Below, one piece after another: positions 1-8,856 of a stretch of 61,845 nucleotides of DNA (position 1 is the stretch's first letter; each line of letters starts with the position of its first letter). Below the pieces are notes generated by a model that was given only the letters and a program-made list of their open reading frames with translations, was not told where the DNA came from and made no database searches. The DNA is from Cyanobacteriota bacterium (GTDB lineage: Bacteria > Cyanobacteriota > Cyanobacteriia > PCC-6307 > Cyanobiaceae): NCBI GenBank assembly GCA_026389265.1, contig JAPLIE010000081.1:1-61845 (forward strand), in the 5' to 3' direction. Both the position numbers and the translations under genes were made by a program.

Positions 1-141
1 CGAGGGCTACTACAACCGCGAGCGCCGTCATTCAACGATCGGCTACCTCAGCCCGATTGTCTACGAACAGCAGTTCATCTCTACCCCTACACTCACCCCT
101 GCGTAGCCCTGAGATCTGTCCACGAAACCGGGGGAACCCCA
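1..141 (+). mobile_element. Right end of an IS3-family insertion sequence
   Basis: The first 106 bases encode the C-terminus of an IS3-type transposase, followed by about 35 bases ending in a GGGGGAACCCCA-type terminus, as expected for an IS3 right inverted repeat (ends in CA). Arylsulfatase-like coding sequence starts directly after it, so the element appears to have inserted into that gene. The left end lies outside the window, so target-site duplication cannot be checked here. Confidence 0.75.
2..106 (+). CDS. IS3-family transposase (orfB), C-terminal fragment at window edge
   Basis: The frame starting at base 2 reads EGYYNRERRHSTIGYLSP and ends at TAG 104-106. The YN-RRH-S-GY-SP signature is the end of the rve integrase (DDE) domain of IS3/IS150-group OrfB, just after the catalytic Glu helix. 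Only 34 codons are visible because the window starts inside the gene, so whether the transposase is intact cannot be judged. It would catalyse excision and insertion of the element. Confidence 0.8.
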   Translation, partial: EGYYNRERRHSTIGYLSPIVYEQQFISTPTLTPA

Positions 142-1100
142 CCTTTGACGCCAAGAACGCCAAAGCACCCTCGCGCCATAAAACCCAGTACTTCGAGATG
201 TTCGGTCAGTGGGCGCTCTACAACGATGGCTGGTTGCTGAGCACCAAGGTGAACCGGGCCCCCTGGGAGGCCTTCGGCCCGGCCAACCCAGATCCGCTCA
301 ACAACCAGGTGCTGGAGCTCTACGACCTCAAGCGTGACTTCAGCCAGGCCACGGATGTTGCCGCCAAGAACCCGCAGAAGGTGAAGGAGATGAAGGCGGC
401 CTTCATGGCCGAGGCCAAAAAGTATCAGGTGTTTCCGCTCGATGCCTCGGTGGCGGCACGGATCGTGGCGCCTCGGCCTAGCATCACCGCCGGCCGCAAC
501 ACGTTTGTCTACACCCATCCGATGGTGGGCCTGCCCCAGGGCGATTCGCCCGGGCTGCTCAACACCTCCTACAGAGTGAGCGCCGAGATCACGGTGCCGG
601 CCAGCGGCGCCGAAGGCATGATGCTCACCTCGGGCGGTCGCTTCGGCGGCTATGGCTTCTACCTGAAGAACGGCAAGCCGGTGTGGCTGTGGAACATGGT
701 GGATCTGGAGCGGCTCAAGTGGGAGGGGGCTGAGCCGCTCACGCCTGGAAAGCACAAGGTGGAGTTTGATTTCCTCTACCAAGGCAAGGGAGCCGGCACC
801 CTGGCCTTCAACAACTTCAGCGGCGTCGGCGGCCCCGGCAGCGGCACCCTCAAGGTGGACGGCAAGGTGGTGGCCACCAAAACCATGACCAAAACCCTGC
901 CGATGACCCTGCAGTGGGACGAGAGCTTCGACATCGGCTCCGACACCCTCACCGGCGTCAACGACGCCGACTACCAGCCACCCTTCAGATTCACGGGAAC
1001 GCTCAACAAGCTCACGATCAAGATCGATCGACCCCAGCTGTCGGCTGCCGACATCAAGAGCCTTGAAGCGGCGATGCGCACCAAGGCAGTCAGCGAGTGA
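141..1100 (+). pseudogene. Arylsulfatase C-terminal fragment, 5' part removed by IS insertion
   Basis: An open frame runs through the IS end into about 319 codons resembling the C-terminal part of large arylsulfatases: HKTQYFEMFG, the ALYNDGWLLST stretch, a conserved LELYDLKRDFSQ segment, then a beta-rich C-terminal domain. The N-terminal alkaline-phosphatase-like catalytic domain, including the formylglycine C-x-P-x-R site, is missing, so this piece cannot be an active sulfatase. The upstream frame from 57 is an artefact of reading through the IS end. Full-length family members are about 750-800 residues. The rest of the gene may lie left of the IS, outside the window. Confidence 0.75.
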
Positions 1101-1117
1101 TCAGCGAGTAAATCGTT

Positions 1118-4100
1118 CTAGAACCGGAAAAACACCCGCAGTTGCGTCTGCCAGGAGCCCTGGGTGTCGACCGAGGCCTCCAGGTTGAGCTGCTCGGAGG
1201 CCTTGTAGTTCACCGTCACCTGGGGGGGGATATCGGAGCGGTTGGGGGCGGCCAGCACCGAGGTGCTGATGCGGTCGGTGAGGTCGTAGCCAATCTCAGA
1301 ACCGAGCACCAGCTGGGGCGGCACCCTGCGGGAGCGCCGCTGCTGGGTCGACTGGATCGCGGGGGTCACATAGGTGGGATAGATGGCCAGGCTCACCCGC
1401 TGGCCGAAGGCATCGGTCAGGCTGGAGAGAAGCGGCGAGAGCAGCGACTGGCCCAGCACCGTGGCCAGGGCCGTGCCAGCACCGCCACCGCTGAGGCCGG
1501 CCAGGGAGTTGCCGCCAATCAAGGCCACCAGCCGGTCCTGGGGCAAGGGGGGGCTGCTGCGCAGCTTCAGGTTCTCGGCGATGCGATCGGCCGGACCGCT
1601 CACACTCACCGTGACCAGGATCAGGTTGAGCTGGTTGAGGGAGGAAAACCCTCCCTGGGCCTGCTGCTGGGTCAGGGCCAGGGAACTGGCGGCCGCATCG
1701 GAGAGGCCGGAAGGGGCGATCACATTGAGGCTGTCGGCGATGCGGGTGCGCAGGGCGATGTCGAGGTAGGGAACCAGCCCCAGCGACGGCGTGAAGATCG
1801 CCACGTTGGGAGCGTCGGGATCGAGGCTGAAGCTGGTGGTGAACAGGTTGAGCCGACCGCTGAGCAGTTTCACCACCCCGGAGGCCCGCAGGCTGGGGTC
1901 GAGGCGGCCGCTGATCCGCAGGCTGCCGCCGGTCTGGAAGTTGGCCACGTTCGGCACCACCACCCGCAGCTCCGGTCCCAGGCCGATCCGCAGGCCATCG
2001 AAACTCAGCCAGGGAGCCCGGGGAATCGCCTCCTCCAGCGAAGCGGCTGTGGAAGAGGCCACATCGGGCCCGAGCAGCACCAGGGGCTTGCGGAAGTCCC
2101 ATTTCTTCTCCACGAGCTCGGGCACACTGGTGGGGCGCGCCTTCTGATGGGAGGCCGGCTCCGCCTCGGCGATGGTCGCCGGCCGCACGTTGATGCTGCC
2201 GTGGCCGATCGAAACATCACCCCCCAGACGGGGAGCCAGCAGGCTGCCGGCCAGGGTGAGGCGGCCCTGGGCCTGGGCGTTGATGCGGGACACGGCGAAG
2301 GGGATGGCCGTCAAGTCGATGGCCAGGCCGGTGTCGCTCTCCAGGGGTCGCACCAGGCCCAGCCTCCCCTGGCCGCGGATCCGGCCTCCGCGTCCGACCC
2401 GGGCGACTAAATCCTGCAGCACCAGCTGCTGGGAATCAAAGAGCACCATCGCCTGCAGCCCCTGCAGGGTCTGCCAGATGAAGCGGCATTCACCATTGCG
2501 CAGCCGCAGGAAGCCGTTGGCGATCGGATCGGAGAGGCTGCCGCGCACCAGCAGCTGAAGATCGGCGCTGCCCCGTTTCCAATCGATGGTGCCGGAGCCG
2601 GCGGCCAGGCGGGTGAGAAACAGCAGGCCGTCATCCCGGCTGGCGATGCGCACCTCCAGGCCTGAGCTGCCGGGGTCGAGGGGAACGGTGCCGGCCAGAT
2701 CCACGCTGTTGGCAGCCCCCGCGGCCCGCAGGGAGAGATCGAGCTTCAGCGCCTGGCCCCGCAGGTCCACCCGGCCCCGCTGCAGAGCCAGTTCCTCGGA
2801 GCCCAGGCCAGCCTCCTGCAGGGCCAGTTCCACCGAAAGACTGGGCTCGCCGCCTCCGAGTCCGTAGCGGCCGCGGGCCTGCAGCGTGCCGCGCAGATTG
2901 GCCGGCACGGGGGTGAGCAGCGCCAGGAGGGAGAGCGGCAGGTGCTCCAGCTCGAACGTGCCCTCACCGCCGCGGAGCGGCCCGGCCAGCTGGAAACGGA
3001 AGGGTTCGCGGGCGATGCTGCGGTCGCGGTCGCTGGCATCAAGCCAGAGGTTGCCGCGACCCTGCAGCTCGGCCCTGGCATGGCGGAGATCGGCTCCGCT
3101 CAGCAGCAGGTCGGCATCGAGAGCGAGCTGAAGCCGCTCCAGCCTTTCGGCCCTGGATGCGTTGGCCAGGGCGAGATCCCGTAGCTCCGCCAGCTGGCGC
3201 GCCTCGGCCAGGACGGCCAGCTGCTCCTCGATGCTGCGTCCGAGGGTGTCGATCGCCAAGGTGCCCAGATCCTCAGCCCGGCCTCGGGAGGGGAGCGGGC
3301 GGCCACGCCAGAGGTCGTAGGCGGCCAGCAGCTCGCGCAGGAAGGGCGCGCTGATGCCGCGGGCCTGGACCCGGGCCTGGAAGGGCCCATCCTGGCGACC
3401 CTCCAGTTGGGCAGCGATTGAACCACCCACCAGGGTTTCAAGTTGCCCCCTCAGGCGATAGCGCCGATCTGCATAGGCCACGCTGGCGCGCAGGCTGCGG
3501 CCCGCCAGACGAAGGAAGCCCGGATGGTCCACAGCCAGATCGCCGTGGACACTGAGGGGCCGCAGGGACAGATCGCCCTGGCCACTGAGGACGCCCTGCA
3601 AGCTGCGGAGCCGGGACCTGGCACCGAGGGCCACGGCCAGGCCCTGGAGCGGGAACGATCGGGCCTGCCAGCGATAGCGGCCGGCGGCGGCGCGCTCAGG
3701 GCCGTTGAAGGCGGTGAGCTTCAGGCTGCCGCCACTCCGTTCCAATCCGAGGGCCAGGGGCTGCCAGGCCTGATCAAAGCGGGCCTCGAGTCGGCCCGCC
3801 GGGGCAGGCAGCTCCGCCATCAGTCGCAGGCGAGCCCCATCGGTAGCCCCCACCAGGGTGCCGCTCCAGATCTCAGGGAGCCGCAACGGCCCACCGCCGG
3901 GGTTGCGGAGCCGCAGGCGTAGATCCGGCTGCAGTCCCCGGAGGGGGCCGCGCAGAGTGCCATCGGCGTCGAGACGGCCCGTGAGAGTTGTGCCGACGAA
4001 ACGGTTCAGGCGGGAAAGGGGATAGTCGCGGAGCTGAATCCGGCCGCTCAGATCGCCCCACGTCGCACCCCGACCCCGCACAAGGGTGAGCGGCAAGCTG

Positions 4101-5548
4101 GCGGAAGCCAGCAGGTGGTCGCTGCGCAGCTCGGTGAGCTCTAAGCGGCCCTCGCTCCAGACCAGCGACACCGCCGCCGTGCCGATTAGAGGGAGATCGC
4201 TCTGGCTTGTGGAGGCCTGCAGACGGGGAGAACTCAGCAGACCATCCGCTCGGAAACCTCCCTGCAGGGCCCGTTGCCGTAGCCAGGGGGGCAGGCCCTG
4301 GGCCTGAGGGAACTCGGACGGCTCCAGCCTCCAGTCACCGCTGAACGCCAGCTGGCGGGTCAGGCGGCCCTGGGCCTGCAGCCGCGACCGGCCGAGAAAC
4401 GCCTCCAGGCGATCTACACCCACGCCGCCACGGATCCAGTGCCCGCTCAGGCGGCCCCGCAAGGGAAGGGTGGCCAGGGGACTGCCGGCGGGGGGGCGGG
4501 CCATCAGATCAAGGGCGAGCCGTCCATCGGTGGCGGTGCGACCGGCAATGCGGCCTCCCCAGGTGCCGAACCTCCAGGGGGAGTCCGCCAGGACAAGCTT
4601 CTGCTCCTGACAGCTCCAGGCCAGACGGTCGCTGGCAAGAGGGCGCTCCAGGGCGGGTGGCTGCCAGCTGGCCTGCCGCACGATCAGCGCGCCCCGGCAA
4701 CTGGGGCGTCCGCGATCGACGCGGAAGCTCACCTGCCCCTCCGCCTGGCCACGCAGGGTTCCCTTCACCGGCAGCAGCGGCTCGAAGGGCGCGGCGGCGA
4801 AGCGGCGGGTGGCCAGATCGACCCGCCAGAGGTTGCGTTGCCAGTTGCCGTCACCTTCCAGCCGAGCCTCACCCGGCTCTCCCGGGGCGGCCACGTCCGC
4901 CCGGAAGCGGATGCTGCGTTCATGGAGCCGCAACTGGGCTCCCCCCTGAAACTGAAAGGCCAGGGGCTTGCCCTGGGGTGTGACATTCCAGATCCGCAGC
5001 TTTCCGCTCTTGGGGACCCGGATCCGCAGATCCAGACGCGGTGGCTCCCCCCCGGGCTTCAGCCGGCCCAGCACCCAAAGCCAGCCCTTGCTGTTGGGCC
5101 GCAGATCCACCACCGGTTCCCGAACATCCAGATCGAGCACCAGGCCGCGCTGTCGCCAGCTCGCCAGCGGGTGCAAGCGAACCTGGATCTCCTGAGCAGT
5201 GATGGTGGAGCCATCCTCTGGACCGGCCCGGAAGCGGCTGGGGCCGACCCGCAGCCCTTCGGGACCGATGCCCCGATAGGAGCCCAGATCAAGGGGGTGG
5301 CCCATGACATGGCCCACGAGCTGTTCGATGCGGGGGCGCCAGCGGTCGTAAGCCCGCTCGAGCAGCGGATTGAGACCAAAGCGCAAGGCGAGGCCCCCAC
5401 CCACCAGCAGGCCGCCGGCCAGGAGTCCTAGGGGCAGGAGACACCCTGCACCGCATCCGGATCCGCGGGGTTCCGGCGGGCTGGCTGCGATGCGTTCGGT
5501 GATGCGTTCTCTGATGCGTTCTGTGTTGCGTTCTTGCCGTTCGGGCAT
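1118..5548 (-). CDS. tamB: TamB/DUF490-family translocation and assembly module protein
   Basis: A 1476-residue protein with a short Arg/Glu-rich N-terminus, one membrane segment at about residues 34-56 (leucine/glycine-rich), then a very long repetitive beta-strand region typical of AsmA/TamB proteins. The C-terminal 350 residues (LSFDGLRIGLG, SGRLNLFTTSF, LALIGGNSLAGL, ending LRVFFRF) match the DUF490 domain. TamB proteins span the periplasm and are implicated in outer-membrane protein insertion or phospholipid transfer; cyanobacteria use homologues in envelope biogenesis. ATG start at 5548, divergent from ycf51, with 60 bases between them. Length and ends are normal for cyanobacterial TamB. 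Confidence 0.85.
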   Translation of the reverse strand: MPERQERNTERIRERITERIAASPPEPRGSGCGAGCLLPLGLLAGGLLVGGGLALRFGLNPLLERAYDRWRPRIEQLVGHVMGHPLDLGSYRGIGPEGLRVGPSRFRAGPEDGSTITAQEIQVRLHPLASWRQRGLVLDLDVREPVVDLRPNSKGWLWVLGRLKPGGEPPRLDLRIRVPKSGKLRIWNVTPQGKPLAFQFQGGAQLRLHERSIRFRADVAAPGEPGEARLEGDGNWQRNLWRVDLATRRFAAAPFEPLLPVKGTLRGQAEGQVSFRVDRGRPSCRGALIVRQASWQPPALERPLASDRLAWSCQEQKLVLADSPWRFGTWGGRIAGRTATDGRLALDLMARPPAGSPLATLPLRGRLSGHWIRGGVGVDRLEAFLGRSRLQAQGRLTRQLAFSGDWRLEPSEFPQAQGLPPWLRQRALQGGFRADGLLSSPRLQASTSQSDLPLIGTAAVSLVWSEGRLELTELRSDHLLASASLPLTLVRGRGATWGDLSGRIQLRDYPLSRLNRFVGTTLTGRLDADGTLRGPLRGLQPDLRLRLRNPGGGPLRLPEIWSGTLVGATDGARLRLMAELPAPAGRLEARFDQAWQPLALGLERSGGSLKLTAFNGPERAAAGRYRWQARSFPLQGLAVALGARSRLRSLQGVLSGQGDLSLRPLSVHGDLAVDHPGFLRLAGRSLRASVAYADRRYRLRGQLETLVGGSIAAQLEGRQDGPFQARVQARGISAPFLRELLAAYDLWRGRPLPSRGRAEDLGTLAIDTLGRSIEEQLAVLAEARQLAELRDLALANASRAERLERLQLALDADLLLSGADLRHARAELQGRGNLWLDASDRDRSIAREPFRFQLAGPLRGGEGTFELEHLPLSLLALLTPVPANLRGTLQARGRYGLGGGEPSLSVELALQEAGLGSEELALQRGRVDLRGQALKLDLSLRAAGAANSVDLAGTVPLDPGSSGLEVRIASRDDGLLFLTRLAAGSGTIDWKRGSADLQLLVRGSLSDPIANGFLRLRNGECRFIWQTLQGLQAMVLFDSQQLVLQDLVARVGRGGRIRGQGRLGLVRPLESDTGLAIDLTAIPFAVSRINAQAQGRLTLAGSLLAPRLGGDVSIGHGSINVRPATIAEAEPASHQKARPTSVPELVEKKWDFRKPLVLLGPDVASSTAASLEEAIPRAPWLSFDGLRIGLGPELRVVVPNVANFQTGGSLRISGRLDPSLRASGVVKLLSGRLNLFTTSFSLDPDAPNVAIFTPSLGLVPYLDIALRTRIADSLNVIAPSGLSDAAASSLALTQQQAQGGFSSLNQLNLILVTVSVSGPADRIAENLKLRSSPPLPQDRLVALIGGNSLAGLSGGGAGTALATVLGQSLLSPLLSSLTDAFGQRVSLAIYPTYVTPAIQSTQQRRSRRVPPQLVLGSEIGYDLTDRISTSVLAAPNRSDIPPQVTVNYKASEQLNLEASVDTQGSWQTQLRVFFRF
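5489..5536. repeat. Four imperfect 12-bp tandem repeats inside the tamB 5' coding end
   Basis: The unit GATGCGTTCTST occurs about four times in a row. On the minus strand it encodes the N-terminal NTER-IRER-ITER tetrapeptide repeat of TamB. The 12-bp period keeps the frame, so copy-number change would only lengthen or shorten the cytoplasmic tail. Confidence 0.7.
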
Positions 5549-5608
5549 CCCCCTGGGACCGACACCGTCCGGTTGGGCCGCAATATAAAGGGCCTTTCGC
5601 TATTGCCC

Positions 5609-6076
5609 ATGGCCGCCGATCCGATCTTCTTCCAGGCTGGCCAGTGGCTCGCTGCCGCCGGAGGGGCGTTGGTGGTGGTGACCGTGGTGGCCTTCCTGGC
5701 CGGTTGGGCCGTGCGCTTCCGCCTAGTGGGCGTCAGCAGCTTCACCCTGCTGCTAGCGGTTTCCTGCCTGGCCTTCGCCGTGAGCTACGTGCCGCGGGTG
5801 TCGATCCCCGGGGCCCGCTCGGTGCCGGTCGTGTACGACAACGGCAGCGACCTGGTGATCGCCGCCGCCCCGGCCGACCTCCCTGCAGAAGCGATCCAGC
5901 CGACCCTGGAGGAGGTGGCCCGCAACGTGCGTGGCAGCGGTCGCACTAGCGACGACGGCTTTTTGCATGTGCGGCTGCGGCGCGTTGAACCGGCCACCGC
6001 CGGAGCAGGCCGGCCGGTGGTGCTAGGGGAGGCCCGGGTGGAACTGGCCACCGGCACGGTGAACCTGAACCCCTGA
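5609..6076 (+). CDS. ycf51: Ycf51 family protein (DUF2518)
   Basis: A 155-residue protein starting at the ATG at 5609 (MAADPIFFQ); an upstream in-frame ATG at 5534 overlaps tamB and adds an unlikely tail. Two membrane segments (about residues 10-32 and 40-60) flank the RFRLVGVSSF motif, followed by a soluble domain containing VVYDNGSDLVIA and ending near VVLGEARVEL. This layout matches Ycf51, conserved in cyanobacteria and some plastid genomes. Its function is not established. It is divergent from tamB; the DUF4332 gene follows 24 bases downstream on the same strand. Confidence 0.75.
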   Translation: MAADPIFFQAGQWLAAAGGALVVVTVVAFLAGWAVRFRLVGVSSFTLLLAVSCLAFAVSYVPRVSIPGARSVPVVYDNGSDLVIAAAPADLPAEAIQPTLEEVARNVRGSGRTSDDGFLHVRLRRVEPATAGAGRPVVLGEARVELATGTVNLNP

Positions 6077-6100
6077 GCACCAAACCGTGAGCCCTGAACC

Positions 6101-6505
6101 GTGAGCCTCCATCCCTTCCAGCTCCCCGGCTCCTACCGGAAGGAACGGGAGCTGCTGGTTCGGGAGGGGATCGAAACCTGGCAAGCCGTGGCATTCCTGG
6201 CTGGCGAGCACCTGCGCCGCCTCGCCAGCACAAGCCCCGGCAGCGAAGCTCGCCTGCTCCGGCTGCGGGGCCAGGCCCGGCTGGTGGTGGCGCTCGACCT
6301 GGCACCGGCCGAAGCGGCCCTATTGCTCCACGCGGGCATTGCCGATGCCTGCGCCTTGGCGGAGGCGAACCCCGAGGATCTGCGGCGCCAGGTCGGCCGG
6401 CTGCAGCGCCGCCTCACCGGCAGCGCAGTGCCACCCCCCAGCCTGGCGACCCTGCGGAGCTGGATCCTGAAGGCCCGGGCCAGCACCGGTCGCTCGCGGA
6501 ACTGA
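6101..6505 (+). CDS. DUF4332-like protein with helix-hairpin-helix character
   Basis: A 134-residue soluble, helix-rich protein with a GTG start at 6101 (MSLHPFQLPGSYRKERELL). The repeated pattern of short helices with small-residue turns (LVREGIETWQAVAFL, LLLHAGIADACALAEANP) resembles DUF4332, a cyanobacterial helix-hairpin-helix-like fold. It has no signal peptide or membrane segment. Role unknown; HhH folds often bind DNA, but nothing here proves that. It lies 24 bases downstream of ycf51 and may be co-transcribed with it. Confidence 0.6.
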   Translation: MSLHPFQLPGSYRKERELLVREGIETWQAVAFLAGEHLRRLASTSPGSEARLLRLRGQARLVVALDLAPAEAALLLHAGIADACALAEANPEDLRRQVGRLQRRLTGSAVPPPSLATLRSWILKARASTGRSRN

Positions 6506-6596
6506 CCCCAACCGAACCGACCGTCAAGAGGCGTCTGCGTGGAATGGAAGCAAGGCAGGTCCCTGCTCCGCCCTCCTCGCCTGCCCAGGACCCTCC

Positions 6597-6989
6597 ATGG
6601 TCACCACGTCGTTCCAGGCCACTTCGTTCCAGGCCCCGTCGTTCCGGGCCCCATCCGTGGCCATCGCCGGGTCGTCAGACGGCGCCAGGACCAGCCCTTC
6701 GGGATCACCCCGCCGCTCTGCTGCGGGCCTGCTGGGGCTGGGCCTGGCGGTGATTCCCCTGCTGCTCCCAGCCTTGCCAGCCGCCGCCGGGATGCTGGAC
6801 ACGGTGAAACAGAACCCCGCCCTGGCCCGCAGCCTCTGCGAGCAGTTCAAGCAGCTCAACGCCAACGGCCAGTCGGCCACCTCAAAGGAATCGATCGCCC
6901 GGGTGGCGGCCAGCCAGGGTCTCAGCAGCCTTGATGCCGAGGTGCTCACCACTTATGTGATCGGCCTGCACTGCCCCGACGTGCGCTGA
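6597..6989 (+). CDS. Small exported or membrane-anchored hypothetical protein
   Basis: A 130-residue protein. The N-terminus carries a Ser/Phe-rich repeat (SFQATSFQAPSFRAPS) from 15-bp DNA repeats, then a hydrophobic stretch at about residues 43-65 (LLGLGLAVIPLLLPALPAAAG) with a signal-like AAA end, then a mature part of about 65 residues containing two cysteines. I do not recognise a family. The start is uncertain: an ATG nearer the hydrophobic stretch is absent, so the repeat tail is probably translated. Its TGA stop abuts the GTG of the next gene with no gap, suggesting co-translation. Confidence 0.5.
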   Translation: MVTTSFQATSFQAPSFRAPSVAIAGSSDGARTSPSGSPRRSAAGLLGLGLAVIPLLLPALPAAAGMLDTVKQNPALARSLCEQFKQLNANGQSATSKESIARVAASQGLSSLDAEVLTTYVIGLHCPDVR

Positions 6990-8834
6990 GTGGAGACCGC
7001 CCAGGATCTGTGGATGCCCTGCCCTGACGGGGTCCGGCTGGCCACCAGGCTCTGGCGACCCGATCCGGACGGGCCCCACGGGGTGGGCCCTTGGCCGGTG
7101 CTGCTGATGCGCCAGCCCTACGGCCGAGCGATCGCCTCCACCGTGACTTATGCCCACCCGGCCTGGTACGCGGCCCGGGGCTTCCTGGTGGCTGTGCAGG
7201 ACGTGCGGGGACGCGGCGATTCCGAAGGTGAGTTCCGCGGCTTTGCCGGTGAGGCTGCCGATGGCGCCACGGCGGTGCGCTGGGCACGCAATCTGGAGAA
7301 CGCCAACGGCCGCGTAGGCACCTACGGCTTCTCCTACCAAGGTCTCACCCAGTTGCTCCTGGCCAAGGAGGCGGAGGCGAACACGGAGGCGAACACGGAG
7401 GCAGATGCCCAAAGGAATGGCGAGACCGACCACCGCAATGATCCCTTCCCCGACTGTCTCGCGCCCGCCATGGCGGGGTTAGATGAGCGGCTCCACTGGG
7501 CCAGCGAAGGCGGCGCCCACTGGTGGGGGCTGGGGATTGGCTGGGCGCTCCAGCTGGCGGCCGAAGGCTGTCGCCGGCGCAACGACACCAACGGCTGGCG
7601 CCAGATCCGTCGCAGCCTGGAGAGCGGAACCTTCCTGGAGGAGGGGCCGGCCTTGCTGGAACGGATGGATCCGACCGGCATGGGCCTCGGCTGGCTGGGC
7701 CGCGATGCCGCCGATCCGCAGGCATGGATGTGCCACGAGGTGACACCGGACCTGCTGCGGCGGCCGATGCTGCTGGTCGGCGGCTGGCACGACCCTCACC
7801 TGCGGGGGGTGCTCGACCTGTGGGAACGGGCCCGGGCCGCTGGTGGCCGTCCGGGTCTGGTGATCGGTGGTTGGAGCCATCTGCACTGGCAGGGAGGGAT
7901 CGATGCCTTGCAGCTCGCCTTCTTCCGCCGCCATCTGCAGGAGGAGGATCGCCCTGCCGGTGCGGCGCTTGCCGCCCAGAAGGCGGCTGGCAGGTCGCAG
8001 CAATCTCCAGCCGCCTCACCTGAGCGGCCAGCGGAGCTCCCGGAAGGGCTCGGCCGTGCCCTTGAGGGCGGCATCGCCCTGGAGGCCGAAGGGGTGAGCG
8101 GCTGGGGGAACCCCTCCGCCTTCACGGCGGCAGCCGGTCCGCGGGAAGGGGATTCGTCTCTGGCCTGGACCCTCTGCAGCGATGGGCGTGCCGCGATCCG
8201 GCCCGACGAAGGAGAGCTCGTTCCAGGGCAGGGTCACCAGGCCGCCAGCGTCCCGTCGACCGATCGGGCTAGCGAGGATCGGGTGTGGCTGGTCCACGAT
8301 CCCTGGCGCCCGGTGCCAGCCCGGGGCGGTCACCTCGGGCCCGATCCAGGCGTGGTGGACCGGGGTGATCTGGACAGCCGCACCGATGTGGCCTGTTTCA
8401 GCACCGCGCCACTGCCTGGGCGTCTGACCCTCCTGGGTCGCCCCAGGCTGGAGATCACGGTTCAGGCCGATCAACCAGGCTTTGATCTCTGTGTGGCCCT
8501 CTCCCTGCTGCCGGCGATGAGCCGCAACGTGCGGCAGCTGAGTACAGGATTTGCCCGCACGCTCGGCCCGCAGGCCCAGGAAGCCCGGCGGCGGCGGGTG
8601 GACCTGCAGCCCCTGGCCGTGGAGCTGGGTTCTGGCGACCGCCTGCGGCTCTCGATCGCCGCGGCGGCCTGGCCGGCCATCGCCGTGAATCCCGGTGATG
8701 GATCCCAGCCCTGGGGCGCCGCCGGGCCGAACCACCGGGTGATCACACTCACCTTGGCCCTCCAAGGGAGCCTGCTGCGCATCGAGCCTCTCCTGGAACC
8801 GGGCCAGCGGCACGGGATCCTTGGGGCAAACTGA
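6990..8834 (+). CDS. CocE/NonD-type alpha/beta hydrolase (X-Pro dipeptidyl-peptidase S15 family)
   Basis: A 614-residue protein with a GTG start at 6990. The N-terminal half is an S15 alpha/beta-hydrolase: MRQPYGR near residue 40, DVRGRGDSEGEF near 71-82, and the nucleophile elbow GFSYQG with Ser115. GGWHDPHL and GGWSHLHW later in the chain supply the likely Asp and His regions. The C-terminal 200 residues form the jelly-roll domain of PepX/CocE (LTLLGRPRLEITVQ, LSIAAAAWP). Such enzymes cleave acyl esters or X-Pro peptides; the substrate here is unknown. A short EANTEANTEAD repeat interrupts the domain at residues 127-137. It immediately follows the small exported protein. Confidence 0.8.
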   Translation: METAQDLWMPCPDGVRLATRLWRPDPDGPHGVGPWPVLLMRQPYGRAIASTVTYAHPAWYAARGFLVAVQDVRGRGDSEGEFRGFAGEAADGATAVRWARNLENANGRVGTYGFSYQGLTQLLLAKEAEANTEANTEADAQRNGETDHRNDPFPDCLAPAMAGLDERLHWASEGGAHWWGLGIGWALQLAAEGCRRRNDTNGWRQIRRSLESGTFLEEGPALLERMDPTGMGLGWLGRDAADPQAWMCHEVTPDLLRRPMLLVGGWHDPHLRGVLDLWERARAAGGRPGLVIGGWSHLHWQGGIDALQLAFFRRHLQEEDRPAGAALAAQKAAGRSQQSPAASPERPAELPEGLGRALEGGIALEAEGVSGWGNPSAFTAAAGPREGDSSLAWTLCSDGRAAIRPDEGELVPGQGHQAASVPSTDRASEDRVWLVHDPWRPVPARGGHLGPDPGVVDRGDLDSRTDVACFSTAPLPGRLTLLGRPRLEITVQADQPGFDLCVALSLLPAMSRNVRQLSTGFARTLGPQAQEARRRRVDLQPLAVELGSGDRLRLSIAAAAWPAIAVNPGDGSQPWGAAGPNHRVITLTLALQGSLLRIEPLLEPGQRHGILGAN

Positions 8835-8856
8835 GCCCGCCCCAGCCGCCGCCGCG

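Noticed and set aside
1142-2410. Plus-strand open frame of 422 codons opposite tamB
   Set aside because: It lies wholly antisense to a well-supported TamB frame, is Gly/Gln/His-rich like a high-GC shadow, and has no recognisable domain.
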